Shown in pieces: positions 54,721-61,837 of a stretch of 63,665 bases of DNA. The notes under the pieces were generated by a model. That model searched no databases, had not been told where the DNA came from, and worked only from the letters and a program-made list of their open reading frames with translations. The position numbers and the translations under genes were made by a program. The stretch comes from Peptoniphilaceae bacterium. GTDB lineage: Bacteria; Bacillota; Clostridia; Tissierellales; Peptoniphilaceae. The number at the start of each line of letters is the position of its first letter. Within the stretch, counting starts at the first letter, position 1. The stretch covers positions 1-63,665 of the forward strand of contig JASBZD010000001.1 in NCBI GenBank assembly GCA_029983595.1, read 5' to 3'.

Positions 54721-55161
54721 ATGGATATTTTACAAACTATTGATGAATTAGAAGAATTAGTTGAAACTTCAGGATCTGTACCTTTTAGTGGCAAAATCGC
54801 AGTAGATAAGAATAGATTATTAGAACTTATTAATAATCTAAAATTAGAATTACCTAATGAGATCAAAGAAGCTACATGGGTAAAAGATGAAAAGGAAAGA
54901 ATTTTAAGTGAAGCTAAAGCTGATGCTCAAAGAACTAGAGCTGAAGCAGATGAAGAATCTAGCAGACTATTAGATGAAAATTATATTATGAAACTTGCTT
55001 ATGAAAAAGCTGAAAAATTAGTTAATGAAGCTAATGAAGAAGCATCTCAAGTAAGACAAGGTGCTAGAAACTATGCTGATGAAGTTTTACAAAATACACA
55101 AGAAAACTTATCAGAAGTAATTAGAATAATTAATACAAATAGAGAGCAGCTTAAAAACTAA
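54721..55161 (+). CDS. Coiled-coil protein, conserved after coaD
   Basis: This 146-aa, highly charged protein has no membrane segment. Residues 50-140 are rich in Ala, Glu and Arg in heptad-like order (SEAKADAQRTRAEADEESSR, EKAEKLVNEANEEASQVRQ), typical of DivIVA-like or ATP-synthase b/H-like coiled coils. Similar short genes after coaD in clostridia carry generic ATPase or coiled-coil labels. Function unknown; a scaffold or envelope role is plausible. Confidence 0.75.
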   Translation: MDILQTIDELEELVETSGSVPFSGKIAVDKNRLLELINNLKLELPNEIKEATWVKDEKERILSEAKADAQRTRAEADEESSRLLDENYIMKLAYEKAEKLVNEANEEASQVRQGARNYADEVLQNTQENLSEVIRIINTNREQLKN

Positions 55162-55174
55162 GAAAATTTATTCT

Positions 55175-55204
55175 AAATGCTGATTTGATTGATCAGCATT
55201 TTTT
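55175..55204 (+). terminator. Terminator after the coaD operon
   Basis: AAATGCTGAT and ATCAGCATTT pair perfectly around a 7-nt loop and run into T tract. Confidence 0.88.
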
Positions 55205-55231
55205 GTTAAGCCTATAAATGAAAGGAATTTT

Positions 55232-56320
55232 ATGAAATTAGGAATCGTAGGACTACCAAATGTAGGAAAGAGCACACTTTTTAATGCTATAACAAATTCA
55301 CAAGTAGAAGCGGCAAATTATCCTTTTGCGACTATAGAGCCAAATGTTGGTGTAGTAAATGTACCAGATAAAAGACTTAATGTACTAAGCGAAATGTTTA
55401 ATTCTATTAAAATTGTTCCAGCTACTATTGAATTTTATGATATCGCAGGTCTGGTTAAAGGTGCTAGTGAAGGTGAAGGTTTAGGCAACCAATTTTTAGC
55501 AAATATTCGAGAAGTAGATGCAATTGTGCATGTTGTACGTTGCTTTGATGATTCGAATGTTATCCATGTAGATGGCTCGATTGATCCAGTAAGAGATATT
55601 GAGACTATTAAAACTGAACTAGTCTTATCAGATCTAGAAGTTTTAGAAAAAAGAAGAGATAAACTTGTTAAGGCTGTAAAAGGGGATAAGGGGCTACAAG
55701 CTGAATTAAATCTAGTTAATATGCTAATAGAAAATCTTGAGTCATTTAAACCTATTAAAAATTTAGATTTTGATGAAGAAGAAATTAAACTTTTAAAATC
55801 ATTTAATCTATTATCAATGAAAAAGGTTATTTACGTAGCCAACGTTTCTGAAGATGATATCTTAGATGATGATAATATATATGTAAATGCTGTAAAAGAG
55901 TATGCTAAAGAAGAAGAATCTGAAGTAGTAAAAGTTTCAGCTGAAATAGAATCTCAAATTTCTCAATTAGAAGAAGATGAAGCTAGAGAATTTTTAAGTG
56001 ATCTTGGGCTAGAAGAATCTGGTCTAGATAAACTAATTAAATCTAGCTACAATCTTTTAGATTTAATTAGCTATTTAACTGCTGGTGAAACAGAATCTAG
56101 AGCTTGGACAATTAAAAAAGGATATAAAGCTCCACAGGCAGCTGGTGTTATTCATACTGATTTTGAGAGAGGTTTTATACGTGCTGAAGTAGTATCATAT
56201 GATGATTTAATAGAATCTGGAAGTATGGTTAAAGCAAAAGAAAAGGGACTAGTTAGATCTGAGGGAAAAGAGTATATAGTTAAAGATGGCGATGTTATTC
56301 TATTTAGATTTAATGTTTAG
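55232..56320 (+). CDS. ychF: YchF/OLA1-type redox-regulated ATPase
   Basis: This 362-aa Obg-family P-loop protein prefers ATP. GLPNVGKSTLFNAIT, NYPFATIEPNVGVV and DIAGLVKGASEGEGLGNQFL are present; the NxxE motif of the family (YVANVSED here) replaces NKxD. A coiled coil and the C-terminal TGS domain follow (RGFIRAEVVSYDDLI). It associates with ribosomes and stress responses. Confidence 0.95.
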   Translation: MKLGIVGLPNVGKSTLFNAITNSQVEAANYPFATIEPNVGVVNVPDKRLNVLSEMFNSIKIVPATIEFYDIAGLVKGASEGEGLGNQFLANIREVDAIVHVVRCFDDSNVIHVDGSIDPVRDIETIKTELVLSDLEVLEKRRDKLVKAVKGDKGLQAELNLVNMLIENLESFKPIKNLDFDEEEIKLLKSFNLLSMKKVIYVANVSEDDILDDDNIYVNAVKEYAKEEESEVVKVSAEIESQISQLEEDEAREFLSDLGLEESGLDKLIKSSYNLLDLISYLTAGETESRAWTIKKGYKAPQAAGVIHTDFERGFIRAEVVSYDDLIESGSMVKAKEKGLVRSEGKEYIVKDGDVILFRFNV

Positions 56321-56333
56321 TTAAGATTAAGAA

Positions 56334-56399
56334 GTTGCAAAAATTTTGTAAAATATAATTGACATTTGAATTTAAAAATAGTATAATAATTTTTGCAAC
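56334..56399 (+). repeat. Perfect 12-bp inverted repeat flanking the tRNA-His promoter
   Basis: GTTGCAAAAATT at 56334-56345 is the exact reverse complement of AATTTTTGCAAC at 56388-56399. The 42-nt loop contains the -35 and -10 of the tRNA promoter, and the right arm covers the predicted start site. Confidence 0.75.
56359..56387 (+). promoter_or_regulatory. Promoter of the tRNA cluster
   Basis: A fully consensus promoter: TTGACA, 17-nt spacer, TATAAT; start predicted near 56394. Confidence 0.9.
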
Positions 56400-56406
56400 G
56401 TTAAAT

Positions 56407-56484
56407 GGTGGATATGGCCTAGTTGGTTAAGGCGTCAGATTGTGGTCCTGAAGATCGTGGGTTCGATTCCCACTATCCACCCCA
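56407..56484 (+). tRNA. tRNA-His (anticodon GTG)
   Basis: Cloverleaf with loop TTGTGGT (anticodon GTG) and encoded CCA. An extra 5' G at position -1 faces discriminator C73, the identity element of tRNA-His. Acceptor stem GTGGATA/TATCCAC is perfect. Confidence 0.96.
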
Positions 56485-56492
56485 TATATTAC

Positions 56493-56576
56493 GCGGGAGT
56501 GGCGGAATTGGCAGACGCGCTAGACTTAGGATCTAGTGTCATTGACATGGGGGTTCAAGTCCTCTTTCCCGCACCA
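56493..56576 (+). tRNA. tRNA-Leu (anticodon TAG)
   Basis: An 84-nt class II tRNA with long variable arm, anticodon loop CTTAGGA (TAG), discriminator A and encoded CCA. Acceptor GCGGGAG pairs with TTCCCGC including one G-U. Confidence 0.95.
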
Positions 56577-56581
56577 AACAG

Positions 56582-56605
56582 AAACCTTTATAGAAGGTTT
56601 TTTTT
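56582..56605 (+). terminator. Terminator between tRNA-Leu and tRNA-Arg
   Basis: AAACCTT and AAGGTTT pair around a 5-nt loop and run into eight T. tRNA-Arg begins only four bases later. Confidence 0.82.
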
Positions 56606-56608
56606 ATT

Positions 56609-56685
56609 GCATCCGTAACTCAACTGGATAGAGTAACTGGCTTCGAACCAGTAAGCTGGGGGTTCGAGTCCCTCCGGGTGTACCA
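56609..56685 (+). tRNA. tRNA-Arg (anticodon TCG)
   Basis: A 77-nt cloverleaf with anticodon loop CTTCGAA (TCG) and encoded CCA. The acceptor stem GCATCCG/CGGGTGT has G-U pairs at the first and fourth positions. No promoter of its own fits between it and the preceding terminator. Confidence 0.93.
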
Positions 56686-56694
56686 TTTTATTTG

Positions 56695-56736
56695 CTAGCG
56701 ATATATTATACATTAATTATATTGCTAGTTTTTTTT
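56695..56736 (+). terminator. Terminator after tRNA-Arg
   Basis: CTAGCGATATA pairs with TATATTGCTAG (one G-U) and is followed by eight T. Confidence 0.85.
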
Positions 56737-56768
56737 AATCAAATATACTTCTATTTTATTATAAAATA

Positions 56769-56777
56769 TGGTATTAT
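56769..56777 (+). promoter_or_regulatory. Extended -10 promoter of the yitT leader
   Basis: TGGTATTAT fits TGn-TATTAT, with only a poor -35. An overlapping TATACT is at 56775. Transcription would start near 56784. Confidence 0.5.
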
Positions 56778-56783
56778 ACTATA

Positions 56784-57067
56784 TGATAAATGTATTTTAG
56801 GTGGTTGCCAATTCCATAATTGGTAGTTTTTATCTGATGCCTATATATGCGATTAAGAGCCTGGTAGATTCCTGATGTGGCGTCTTCAAAGGCTAAAAAG
56901 GGTACATAGAAGCTCAGATGTTTTACAAGAAAAACAATCATACAAAAAAGCATCAACACCATCAATAGATTGCAAGTACGAAGGTTTATCCTTACGACCA
57001 TAAGCAGTCTTTTTTTGTGGTCGTATAAAGAACCCTCGTCAAAAAACAATGAGGAGGTGTCTATAAA
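56784..57067 (+). ncRNA. Long structured 5' leader of yitT, candidate riboswitch
   Basis: About 280 nt without a plausible plus-strand gene, visibly richer in G and C than neighbouring spacers. Helices: 56807-56813/56818-56824 (CCAU tetraloop); GATGCC 56836-56841 with GGCGTC 56879-56884; AGCCT 56858-56862 with AGGCT 56890-56894, which interleaves with the previous helix as a pseudoknot; 56917-56924/56931-56939; AAGG/CCTT at 56981-56993; TACGACCA 56993-57000 with TGGTCGTA 57018-57025. The last hairpin, CCTCGT 57034-57039 with ATGAGG 57049-57054, covers part of the GAGGAGGTG ribosome binding site. I recognise no known riboswitch class, and T-box, SRP, tmRNA and RNase P signatures are absent. 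Confidence 0.6.
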
Positions 57068-57727
57068 ATGCTTTATCAATTTTTTAAGTGGTTAGGTATA
57101 ACTAAAAAAGGATTTAAAAATATTATACTAGGTTGTGCACTTATGGCATTTGTTGTAGTAAATATTCATATACCTAATAAAATAACAGAAGGTGGAATTT
57201 TAGGACTAACATTATTTTTAAAAAATATTTTTAATTTAAACCCAGCGATAATAACTCCTATTTTTGATATTAGTTGTTTTTTATTTGCATTTACCTTGTT
57301 TGGAAAATCTTTTTTGAAAAAAACTGCAATAGCATCTATCTCTTTTGCTATATTTTATGAGATATTTCTTAAGCTTGGACCTATTATGCCTAGTATGTAT
57401 AACGTGCCATTAACAGCTTCTATTTTAGCAGGATTAGGTATTGGTGTAGGTTGTGGTTTAGTTATTAGACAAGGAGGAGCATGTGGAGGAGATGATGCAC
57501 TGGCAATGATTATTTCTAAAAAAACTAGCTTATCGATTTCTAAATCTTATTTTTTATCTGATTTAGTTGTTTTACTTTTTTCACTTGTCTATATTCCTTA
57601 TACAAGAATAATTTATTCTCTTATAACTACAGCTATTTCATCATATGTGGTAGATAAAGTTTCTCTTTTTAATACTAATTATTCTTCTGTTAAAACTTTA
57701 AAAAATAATAAATATATTAATGTTTAA
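57068..57727 (+). CDS. YitT-family (DUF161) membrane protein
   Basis: This 219-aa protein has five or six transmembrane helices and the family pattern GGILGLTLFL and GLVIRQGGACGGDDALAMIISKKTSLSISKSYFLSDLVVLL. It lacks the C-terminal soluble DUF2179 domain of many YitT proteins. Function is not established; members are presumed transporters. A very strong GAGGAGGTG ribosome binding site precedes ATG 57068 and can be masked by the leader hairpin, so the gene is probably regulated at translation. Confidence 0.88.
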   Translation: MLYQFFKWLGITKKGFKNIILGCALMAFVVVNIHIPNKITEGGILGLTLFLKNIFNLNPAIITPIFDISCFLFAFTLFGKSFLKKTAIASISFAIFYEIFLKLGPIMPSMYNVPLTASILAGLGIGVGCGLVIRQGGACGGDDALAMIISKKTSLSISKSYFLSDLVVLLFSLVYIPYTRIIYSLITTAISSYVVDKVSLFNTNYSSVKTLKNNKYINV

Positions 57728-57761
57728 ATATAGATATTTATTAAATCTTAATTTATATTTA

Positions 57762-57770
57762 TGCTATAAT
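57762..57770 (+). promoter_or_regulatory. Extended -10 promoter of the ABC pair
   Basis: TGCTATAAT (TGn-TATAAT), 37 nt before the ABC ATPase start; no clear -35. Confidence 0.6.
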
Positions 57771-57807
57771 ATAAGAAATAATTATTATTCATTTAAAAGG
57801 AGACTTT

Positions 57808-59097
57808 ATGAATATATTAGAATTTAATAACGTTACAAAAAATATTTTTAATTTTGATATAAAACCTACTAATATTTACTTAAAAAGTAGAGAAATACTA
57901 GGTATTCTTGGTCTAAAAGGTTCAGGAAAAACTACTCTATGTAATTTAATTTTGAATTTTTATAGACCTAAAACTGGCTCTATAACTGTTTTTGGTATGG
58001 ATTCAGTTAAAGATTCAAAACAAATTAAAATGGATTTAGGTGTAATACCTGAATCTACATGGTTTGATGAAAATATAAAACCAATGACTTATATAAGAAA
58101 CTCTCAAAAAATTAGAGGAGTTAATGATAAAGAAGAGATTAAATATCTCTTAGACTATTTTGATTTAAAGCTACCTAGAAAAGTTACTGAAATGAACTTA
58201 TTAGAGCTAAAAAAACTCTCTATAGTCGCTGCATTATCATCTAATCCTAAGCTAATTATAGTAGATGAACCTGATTCAATACCTGATTCAGCTACTAGAA
58301 TGAAGTTTTTTAATATACTTGATGAAAAGAATAGAGAAGGAGCTTCAGTTTTAATTTTTAGTTCTAATTTAAGAGAGGCGCAAAGTATCTGCCAAAACAT
58401 ATATTTTCTAGATAAAGGCGAGATTATAAAACAAGAAAACCAGAGAAATAAATTATCTAATGATAAAATTCTAAAATTTTATGATACTGATGTAGATAAA
58501 GAAATTATTGAAAAAACTGGTGCAAAACTCGTTAAAACCGGCGATGAAACTGCATATTATTTTAGTGGTCCATTAAATAGTTTATCTGAAGCTATATATA
58601 GATCAAGTTTAATAGACTATACTTTAGAAGACTCAAATCTTGCTGAAAAGATTACTATTTTAAAGAAAGATAGACTATATGGAATTGATACTGATAATCA
58701 GGTAGAAATAATAGATGAAAATACTGATGATAAAGAATCTGTTATGATTAATAATAACGAAGATAACGTTGAATCTGATATAAGTAATGAAAACACTGTG
58801 ATTATAAATTATAATGAAGAAGAACTAAATGATCTTATAGAAATACCAGAAGATAATAAAAATTCTAATAATGTTATAGATCATGAAATAAAAGATAATG
58901 AATTAAATAATGATGATTATATAAAAAATGAAAATAAATCAGATGATACTATAATTATTAAACAAAGCGGCAATTCTTCTAATGTTATTATTAAAGATAT
59001 TAAAGAATCTAGTGATATAAAAAAAATAGAAGATAAAAGTGATAACAATTTGGATGAGAATTTAAATCCTAAAGATATAGAAGGGGAGGAAATATAA
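57808..59097 (+). CDS. ABC transporter ATPase with degenerate signature and acidic tail
   Basis: This 429-aa protein has an ABC-2-type ATPase domain in residues 1-215. Walker A (GLKGSGKTT, 35-43) and Walker B (LIIVDEPD, 149-156) are intact. The signature LSGGQ is replaced by NLLEL at 130-134, the D loop is DSIPDS, and the H-loop His is Asn187 (FSSNLRE), so ATP hydrolysis may be weak. Residues about 290-429 are an Asn/Asp/Glu-rich, probably disordered tail with repeated NNED-like patterns. It overlaps the permease gene by one base and pairs with it. The substrate is unknown. Confidence 0.85.
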   Translation: MNILEFNNVTKNIFNFDIKPTNIYLKSREILGILGLKGSGKTTLCNLILNFYRPKTGSITVFGMDSVKDSKQIKMDLGVIPESTWFDENIKPMTYIRNSQKIRGVNDKEEIKYLLDYFDLKLPRKVTEMNLLELKKLSIVAALSSNPKLIIVDEPDSIPDSATRMKFFNILDEKNREGASVLIFSSNLREAQSICQNIYFLDKGEIIKQENQRNKLSNDKILKFYDTDVDKEIIEKTGAKLVKTGDETAYYFSGPLNSLSEAIYRSSLIDYTLEDSNLAEKITILKKDRLYGIDTDNQVEIIDENTDDKESVMINNNEDNVESDISNENTVIINYNEEELNDLIEIPEDNKNSNNVIDHEIKDNELNNDDYIKNENKSDDTIIIKQSGNSSNVIIKDIKESSDIKKIEDKSDNNLDENLNPKDIEGEEI

Positions 59098-59921
59098 TGT
59101 CAATTTTCTCTAATGAATTTAATTATAATACTAATAAAATGATAGCTTGGTTTGTGGTAATTATTTTATTAACTTCTATGTTTTTATTTGCATTTCCTAT
59201 TTTGACAGATCCAACTATTCAGCCATTTATCTATAATAATATTAATAGAATTCCGGAAAAATTAACTAGTATTTTATTACCATTTGGACCAGATACTTTT
59301 AATAATATAGATAGTTTCTTTAATACTATTATGTTATTTACTCAGTTCTTACTTTCAATATTTGCTCTTAGCTTAGGTCTGATATCTGTAGCACGTGAAC
59401 AAGGATTTGGAACTATAGATTTATTATATATAAATCCTGTTAGTAGGAAAGAGATAGTAATTAAAAAATTTATTGCAAATATCATACTTTTATTAATTAT
59501 TAATATACTCATAGATATTATAGCTACATTTATATATATCTATCTATCTGAATCTCAAATAATGGATTCAATAAACAACAACCTTATTTTATATATTTCT
59601 ATATTTCTAGAGACAATTTTATTTCTTAGTATAGGTACTATGATATCTTGTCTATCTAGAAGAACTGCTTATATGGGATTAATTGGACTTATTATAGTTG
59701 CAGGATTTTTAGCATTATATGTATCAATATCTACTAATATATTGCCGATAAATAATTCATCTATAAGAGCATTAATTCCTTATAATACTACAATAGAAGT
59801 ATTAAAGAACACTGATTTAATATTGAATATAGTTATTCTATCCTTATCTAAATTGGTACCGGCAATAATATTTTTAATACTTGGAAAATTATATTATAAT
59901 AGGAAAGATTTAATTGTTTAA
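59097..59921 (+). CDS. ABC-2 type transporter permease
   Basis: This 274-aa membrane protein has six predicted helices: near residues 15-33, 75-98, about 125-150, 162-185, 194-211 and 243-265. A large extracytoplasmic loop follows helix 1, and the cytoplasmic segment AREQGFGTIDLLYINPVSRKEIVIKKF is typical of ABC-2 permeases (EKE-type coupling region). It works with the preceding ATPase, probably as an exporter. Confidence 0.85.
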   Translation: MSIFSNEFNYNTNKMIAWFVVIILLTSMFLFAFPILTDPTIQPFIYNNINRIPEKLTSILLPFGPDTFNNIDSFFNTIMLFTQFLLSIFALSLGLISVAREQGFGTIDLLYINPVSRKEIVIKKFIANIILLLIINILIDIIATFIYIYLSESQIMDSINNNLILYISIFLETILFLSIGTMISCLSRRTAYMGLIGLIIVAGFLALYVSISTNILPINNSSIRALIPYNTTIEVLKNTDLILNIVILSLSKLVPAIIFLILGKLYYNRKDLIV

Positions 59922-59929
59922 ATTATAAA

Positions 59930-59963
59930 AAGCTAGTCAAACTTTACTGACTAGCTTAATTTT
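59930..59963. terminator. Bidirectional terminator between convergent genes
   Basis: AAGCTAGTCA pairs perfectly with TGACTAGCTT around an 8-nt loop, with a T tract on the plus strand and an A tract on the left serving the minus strand. It overlaps the end of the minus-strand gene. Confidence 0.8.
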
Positions 59964-60738
59964 TTATATCATCAATAATATCTTCTATTTTAATTTCAAG
60001 TCCTTTCAAAAGATTTGGATAAGCTCTAAGAATTCTCTTCTCTCCAAATCCCTTAAATTTTTCTTTAAATTCTTTATTTCTATCATCGAATTCTTTAAAT
60101 TTTTCAGTACTTTCAAGTTTTTTCTTTTTATCAATTGCCTCAAATGTTCTGTCAGCGACTTTTATTCCAATATCATCAGATAACTTTCTAATAGCTTCAT
60201 TAGTTTTTTCTATTTCTTTAAACTTTTTATTTAAGCCAAAAAGTGTCATAATTGTAGCAATAAAATCAGATAAAAAAATTATAAAGAAAACTATATTTAA
60301 AATAACTAATATATTATACGGGATTTTCCCAATTGATAATACAATTAAAGGATGTATAGCTTCATATAATATAAAACTGATAGCGCCCCAGATTAATGAG
60401 AATTCAAGACAGATATAGCCTTTATAATTAAATTTTTTATCTGAATAATCCCACCATCTTTTATTAAATAATTTTTCAAGTATAAATCCGGTTATAAGTT
60501 CTAATATGGTAGCAATTATCATAGAATAAATAAATAATTTTATTTTATTATCTGCATGGGTATCAGCTATTAGATGTAAAATTGATAATGCGCCAAATCC
60601 ATAAATAGGGCAGTATGGACCATTTAAAAAGCCTCTATTTATAAATCTAGCCTTTGTGATTACATGAAATGAAACTTCAATAATCCATCCTAAAAAAGAA
60701 TATATAAAAAAGTAAGCAAAGTAATAAAGATAAGACAT
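59956..60738 (-). CDS. CmpB-type putative ABC transporter permease (PF06541-like)
   Basis: This 260-aa protein has an N-terminal half with about five helices and the family signature FIYSFLGWIIEV, FINRGFLNGPYCPIYGFG, TGFILEKLFNKRWWDYSDKKFNYKGYICLEFSLIWG. The C-terminal 90 residues are a charged coiled coil (Lys/Glu/Phe-rich). Such proteins are annotated as type IV ABC permeases, but direct evidence is slight. It lies 15 nt after lexA on the same strand and may be SOS co-transcribed. Confidence 0.82.
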   Translation of the reverse strand: MSYLYYFAYFFIYSFLGWIIEVSFHVITKARFINRGFLNGPYCPIYGFGALSILHLIADTHADNKIKLFIYSMIIATILELITGFILEKLFNKRWWDYSDKKFNYKGYICLEFSLIWGAISFILYEAIHPLIVLSIGKIPYNILVILNIVFFIIFLSDFIATIMTLFGLNKKFKEIEKTNEAIRKLSDDIGIKVADRTFEAIDKKKKLESTEKFKEFDDRNKEFKEKFKGFGEKRILRAYPNLLKGLEIKIEDIIDDIKN

Positions 60739-60753
60739 CTAAATCACCCTAAT

Positions 60754-61371
60754 CTAGAAATTTCTATATAGTCCTATTATATGGCCTAGTACTTCTACGT
60801 GATTAGTATAAATCGGCTCCATAGAATCATTTTCTGGTTGCAATCTATAGTGATCTCCATCATAATAAAATCTCTTAACAGTTGCGAATTCATCTATTAA
60901 GGCTAATACAATATCACCATTTTTTGCAGTATTTCTTTTTTCTATCAGTACATAATCCCCATCTAAAATTCCTGCATTAATCATACTTTCCCCAGAAATA
61001 CGTAACATAAATAGATCTTTATCTTTAGCTAGATAAGAGGGAATAGGGAATGTATCTTCTATATTCTCAACAGCAAATATAGGCTCACCAGCAGTAACCT
61101 TTCCTAAAAGAGGTACATCAATTGTTTCTTTTTTTCCTAATATCCCATCTGAATCTTGGTCTTTTAAAGCAATAGTTCTATTTTTCATGGAAGTTTTAAC
61201 GATATAATCCTTCTGTTCTAATCGTTCTAGATAGCCATGGACAGAAGATGGGCTTTTTAATCCTACACCTTCACAAATTTCTCTTATAGAAGGAGGGAAG
61301 CCTTGTTTGCTTATTACATCTTTTAAAAAAAATAAAATTTCTAATTCTTTGTTAGTTAAATCATCATACAT
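60754..61371 (-). CDS. lexA: LexA repressor
   Basis: This 205-aa SOS repressor has an N-terminal winged helix (GFPPSIREICEGVGLKSPSSVHGYLERLEQKDYI), the self-cleavage bond Ala94-Gly95 in VTAGEP, catalytic Ser129 (GESM) and Lys166 (ATVKRF). ATG 61371 is chosen over GTG 61380 because AGGTGA lies 5 nt upstream. It is divergent from a yneA-like gene, as in Bacillus, and the shared region has several SOS-box-like sites. Confidence 0.95.
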   Translation of the reverse strand: MYDDLTNKELEILFFLKDVISKQGFPPSIREICEGVGLKSPSSVHGYLERLEQKDYIVKTSMKNRTIALKDQDSDGILGKKETIDVPLLGKVTAGEPIFAVENIEDTFPIPSYLAKDKDLFMLRISGESMINAGILDGDYVLIEKRNTAKNGDIVLALIDEFATVKRFYYDGDHYRLQPENDSMEPIYTNHVEVLGHIIGLYRNF

Positions 61372-61392
61372 ATAAATCACCTACTTTATTGT

Positions 61393-61421
61393 ATATTAAC
61401 ACATTTTTAGAAAAACAACAA
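61393..61421 (-). promoter_or_regulatory. lexA promoter
   Basis: On the minus strand TTGTTG (61416-61421) and TAATAT (61393-61398) are 17 nt apart. The SOS-like site at 61420-61431 touches the -35, fitting autorepression. Confidence 0.6.
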
Positions 61422-61508
61422 ACAAAAGTTCAATTTTATAAAAAATACCGAACAAATGTATTGACAAAAAACAAATGTTTGTGTACTATATGTATAGAAC
61501 AAGTGTTT
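61420..61508. promoter_or_regulatory. Cluster of four LexA (SOS) box-like sites
   Basis: AAACAAAAGTTC (61420-61431), GAACAAATGTAT (61450-61461), AAACAAATGTTT (61469-61480, a perfect palindrome) and GAACAAGTGTTT (61497-61508) all follow the Firmicute pattern GAAC-N4-GTTC with one or two changes. The third sits between the -35 and -10 of the yneA-like gene. Confidence 0.75.
61461..61489 (+). promoter_or_regulatory. Promoter of the yneA-like gene
   Basis: TTGACA (61461-61466), 17-nt spacer, TACTAT (61484-61489). The spacer holds a palindromic SOS box. Confidence 0.8.
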
Positions 61509-61524
61509 TATAAAGGTGGTAATT

Positions 61525-61824
61525 ATGAAATATAAAATTAGAAGAATAGTTTGTTTATTGTTATTAATTGTATTTTCATTAGGAGTAACAACTGTAAATA
61601 ATGAATCTAAATTCACAATAAAATCTAATAATTTAACTGAAGACATCTCAGTAGTCGTTCAAAATGGGGATACAATATGGGATATAGTTGAATCATACTA
61701 TAATGATATTAATAAGCCATTTTATGCTGATAAAAGATATGTTGTAAATTATGTTTCAGATTATAATAATGGAAGTGATCTAAAGATAGGTCAAACAATA
61801 CTTATACCTAAAGATATAAAATAA
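61525..61824 (+). CDS. yneA: YneA-like SOS cell-division suppressor (LysM protein)
   Basis: This 99-aa protein has a single N-terminal membrane helix (about 8-24) and a C-terminal LysM domain (VVVQNGDTIWDIVESYY ... LKIGQTILIP). B. subtilis YneA has the same layout, is divergent from lexA and blocks division during DNA damage. The SOS-box-like sites in its promoter support that role. ATG 61525 has AAAGGTGG upstream. Confidence 0.85.
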   Translation: MKYKIRRIVCLLLLIVFSLGVTTVNNESKFTIKSNNLTEDISVVVQNGDTIWDIVESYYNDINKPFYADKRYVVNYVSDYNNGSDLKIGQTILIPKDIK

Positions 61825-61837
61825 CTATATCTTTAGG
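61807..61837. repeat. Perfect 12-bp inverted repeat at convergent gene ends
   Basis: CCTAAAGATATA (61807-61818) and TATATCTTTAGG (61826-61837) pair with a 7-nt loop and encode the last residues of both convergent genes. T tracts are lacking on both sides, so it is not a classic terminator. Confidence 0.7.

Noticed and set aside
56774..57079. Minus-strand 101-codon frame across the yitT leader
   Set aside because: No ribosome binding site or promoter, atypical composition, and it is the antisense of a strongly paired RNA region; the leader reading is better supported.
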